From Coriobacteriales bacterium (GTDB lineage: Bacteria; Actinomycetota; Coriobacteriia; Coriobacteriales; UBA8131), in NCBI GenBank assembly GCA_031290695.1, contig JAITNB010000015.1:1-7649 (forward strand): a DNA stretch of 7,649 nt, given 5' to 3'. A program made the position numbers and the translations under genes. The notes below the pieces were generated by a model. The model was not told the DNA's origin, ran no database searches, and saw only the letters and a list, made by a program, of their open reading frames with translations. This document shows positions 6,093-7,649 of this stretch, piece by piece; positions within the stretch are counted from its first letter, which is position 1, and the number at the start of each line of letters is the position of its first letter.

Positions 6093-6140
6093 GAAAGTTG
6101 ACAGAAGTTGACAGGGGGGACGTTTCCCTTGTCAACTTTC
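6093..6140. repeat. REP-like palindromic repeat, copy 2
   Basis: Begins on the base after the zinc-ribbon gene's stop codon and ends 23 bases before the citrate synthase stop, so it fills a convergent gap. GAAAGTTGAC (6093-6102) and GTCAACTTTC (6131-6140) are a perfect 10-bp inverted repeat. A second left arm, AAGTTGACA (6105-6113), can pair instead with TGTCAACTT (6130-6138), continued by G-run/C-run pairing across the ACGTTT centre. The doubled left arm (period 10) mirrors copy 1 at 511-559, which has the same orientation. It may serve both genes as a bidirectional transcription end, but there is no T-run after the stem. Confidence 0.7.
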
Positions 6141-6163
6141 AACTGATCAAGACGATGTCGCCG

Positions 6164-7510
6164 CTATCCTCGCTGGTCGATAGGCACGTAGGTACGTGCT
6201 TTGCAGGCTGACTTGTAGGCGGGGCGGATGATTCGGTTTCCGGAGATGACCTCCTCAAAGCGGTGTGCGGCCCAACCACCCATGCGTGCACAGGCGAACA
6301 GGGGCGTGATGAGTGCTTCGGGGATGCCGAGCATCGAGTAGACGAAGCCGGAATACATATCCACATTGGCGCACATCAGCTTGCCGGGGCCCTTTACTTC
6401 GGCGATAACCGCAGGTGCCAGGCGCTCGATACTCTTGAGCAGGTTGAGCTCTGCCTCGTGCTCTGTACCTGCGGCAAGCTGGGTCGCGAAGTCGCGGCAG
6501 ATAATGGCGCGAGGGTCTGAGAGCGTATAGACAGCGTGCCCCATGCCATAGATGAGCCCGCTCTTGTCAAAGGCCTCTTTCTTGAGGATACGGGCAAGAT
6601 GGGCGGCGACCTCATCGTCATTCTCCCAGTTTGCGACCTTGCTCTTGAGGTCAGACTGCATGGCGAGCACCTTGGCGTTTGCGCCGCCGTGGCGGTTCCC
6701 TTTGAGGGAGCCGATTGCTGCGGCATAGGTTGAGTAGGGGTCGGTGTCGGCAGAGGTGAGCACACGTGCGGTGAAGGTCGAGTTGTTGCCGCCGCCATGC
6801 TCGGTGTGCAGGCTGAGCAGGATGTCGAGCATATGCGCTTCTTCGGGCTTGAAGCCGCGATCGAGGCGCAGCATCGACAGGATTGTCTCTGCGGTGGACT
6901 GCCCGGGAACGAAGCGATGCATGATCATGGACTCGTTGTAAAAGGCGACCCGCTGCGCAAAATAGGCAAGTACGCTAATGCGTGGGAGGCGGGAGAGCAG
7001 GGAGACGGCTGTTTTTATCTCGTGTTCGGGCGAGCGGTCCTCGGCCTGATTGTCGTTTGCGTAGAGCAGGAGCACCGCACGGGCGAGGCAGTTCATGATG
7101 TCGGGTGTTGGAGGGTTCATGATAAAGTGGGCGGTGAAGCCGTCAGGCAGCTCGCGCTGGGAATCGATGGCGACGATGAACTGATCAAGTTCGCCTTGCG
7201 TGGGGAGCTCGCCGTTGAGCAGAAGGCAGCAAACCTGCTCAAAACAGAAGCGATTGGTACTGCCCGTGCCAACCAGGAGGTCCTCGATGTCGTAGCCTCG
7301 CAAAGTAAGGCGTCCCGCATCCGGCACCTTCTCGCAGTCTGAGACCACGTAGCCGTGTACATTGCTGATAGCGGTTACTCCGGCAACGACCCCGGTTCCG
7401 TCGTCATTACGCAACCCGCGCTTCACCTGGTACTGCTTGTACAGCTCGGGATCCACAGAATTGATCTCATGGAATCTGTCATAGAGCGATAGACTTCTGA
7501 TAGCGGGCAT
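6164..7510 (-). CDS. gltA: Citrate synthase (citrate/2-methylcitrate synthase family)
   Basis: Condenses acetyl-CoA with oxaloacetate to citrate in the cytoplasm, the entry step of the (often incomplete, glutamate-making) TCA branch in anaerobes. It has 448 residues, normal for the family. Family signatures are all present: LHTEHGGGNNSTF (234-246, with H235/H238), the first catalytic His in 'GNRHGGAN' (H274), the oxaloacetate-binding His in 'YGMGHAV' followed by SDPR (H325, 331-334), and the catalytic Asp in 'ANVDMYSG' (D384). C-terminal arginines near residues 417-429 fit the substrate-binding helix. The ATG at 7510 has AAGGAG on the coding strand (complement of 7517-7522), six bases upstream. 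The form is the si-type citrate synthase fold, not the unrelated Re-citrate synthase. Use of propionyl-CoA (2-methylcitrate) cannot be excluded from sequence alone; no prp genes are visible. It converges on the molybdoenzyme operon and looks functionally separate from it. Confidence 0.93.
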   Translation of the reverse strand: MPAIRSLSLYDRFHEINSVDPELYKQYQVKRGLRNDDGTGVVAGVTAISNVHGYVVSDCEKVPDAGRLTLRGYDIEDLLVGTGSTNRFCFEQVCCLLLNGELPTQGELDQFIVAIDSQRELPDGFTAHFIMNPPTPDIMNCLARAVLLLYANDNQAEDRSPEHEIKTAVSLLSRLPRISVLAYFAQRVAFYNESMIMHRFVPGQSTAETILSMLRLDRGFKPEEAHMLDILLSLHTEHGGGNNSTFTARVLTSADTDPYSTYAAAIGSLKGNRHGGANAKVLAMQSDLKSKVANWENDDEVAAHLARILKKEAFDKSGLIYGMGHAVYTLSDPRAIICRDFATQLAAGTEHEAELNLLKSIERLAPAVIAEVKGPGKLMCANVDMYSGFVYSMLGIPEALITPLFACARMGGWAAHRFEEVISGNRIIRPAYKSACKARTYVPIDQRG

Positions 7511-7564
7511 GATAGGCTCCTTACCTAGAAAATTGTATAATCAGGATACTGTATAACGAGCCTG
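7511..7564. promoter_or_regulatory. AT-rich upstream region of citrate synthase with direct and inverted repeats
   Basis: TGTATAA occurs twice in the same orientation (7534-7540 and 7550-7556), 16 bases apart. The inverted pair ATCAGG (7540-7545) and CCTGAT (7561-7566) spans the second copy. The AT-rich words give -10-like hexamers on both strands (TATAAT at 7536-7541 on +; TATACA twice on -), but no good -35 stands at the right distance for any of them. It is probably the citrate synthase promoter, with a candidate regulator site in the inverted repeat. Confidence 0.4.
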
Positions 7565-7649
7565 ATGGGAAAGAGATTGTCCGAAGTGGAAGAAACAAAC
7601 GAGTTCAGTGACCCCAATGAGCGTGGCGCGCCTGACAGCTCCGGCGCGC
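7565..7649 (+). CDS. Possible start of a divergent gene, cut by the window end
   Basis: An open frame from ATG 7565 runs to the last base without a stop: 28 codons, beginning MGKRLSEVEETNEFSDPNER and continuing with a polar, Gly/Pro/Ser/Asp-containing stretch. Only a weak GAG ribosome site precedes the ATG; in-frame TTG (7577) and GTG (7586) are alternative starts. The frame is divergent from citrate synthase and begins where its upstream region ends, which is a natural place for a gene. The acidic, probably disordered N-terminus gives no family clue. This could be a chance open frame. Confidence 0.4.
   Translation, partial: MGKRLSEVEETNEFSDPNERGAPDSSGA

Noticed and set aside
5759..6142. 127-codon - strand frame overlapping the zinc-ribbon gene
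   Set aside because: Its Gly/Ala/Pro repeats are the antisense reading of the proline-rich tail, and its start lies within the palindromic repeat; no ribosome site supports it.
7625..7649. GGCGCGCC palindrome and a second GGCGCGC near the window end
   Set aside because: Short GC-only palindromes are expected by chance in GC-rich sequence and have no supporting context.

Overview
The window looks like a piece of chromosome from an anaerobic gut-type actinobacterium of the class Coriobacteriia, most likely family Eggerthellaceae (relatives of Eggerthella, Gordonibacter, Adlercreutzia or Slackia). The reasons are the combination of a LuxR-type regulator fused to a 12-helix membrane domain, a two-subunit molybdopterin enzyme of the transhydroxylase/catechol dehydroxylase kind beside it, and fairly GC-rich coding sequence. 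This assignment is inferred from gene content, not from a marker gene.

Layout: (1) 12-497 (+), a small three-helix membrane protein of the DUF5684 type, visibly more AT-rich than the rest. (2) 498-626, a convergent gap holding copy 1 of a REP-like palindromic repeat. (3) 627-2153 (-), a membrane-bound LuxR-family regulator whose C-terminus runs into a 9-bp tandem repeat. (4) 2154-2296, a divergent control region with two inverted repeats. (5) 2297-6092 (+), a compact three-gene operon: molybdopterin catalytic subunit (892 aa), four-cluster ferredoxin-like subunit with a C-terminal transthyretin-like domain (273 aa), and a small zinc-ribbon protein with a proline-rich tail (89 aa). (6) 6093-6163, a convergent gap filled by copy 2 of the palindromic repeat. 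(7) 6164-7510 (-), citrate synthase. (8) 7511-7564, an AT-rich divergent control region, followed by the first 28 codons of a possible further gene that leaves the window.

The centre of interest is the regulator plus operon. Subunit lengths, the absence of an N-terminal Fe-S motif in the large subunit, the His and Ser positions around the molybdenum site and the beta-subunit fusion all match the pyrogallol-phloroglucinol transhydroxylase (AthL/BthL) family. In Eggerthella and Gordonibacter, molybdenum enzymes related to this family remove hydroxyl groups from catechols (dopamine, hydrocaffeate, DOPAC, catechin), and membrane-spanning LuxR proteins control several of them. The simplest reading is a substrate-inducible polyphenol or catechol dehydroxylase (or transhydroxylase) module of unknown substrate: the regulator's membrane domain would sense a phenolic compound and switch on the divergent operon. 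Two copies of the same palindromic repeat, in the same orientation, bracket exactly this module.
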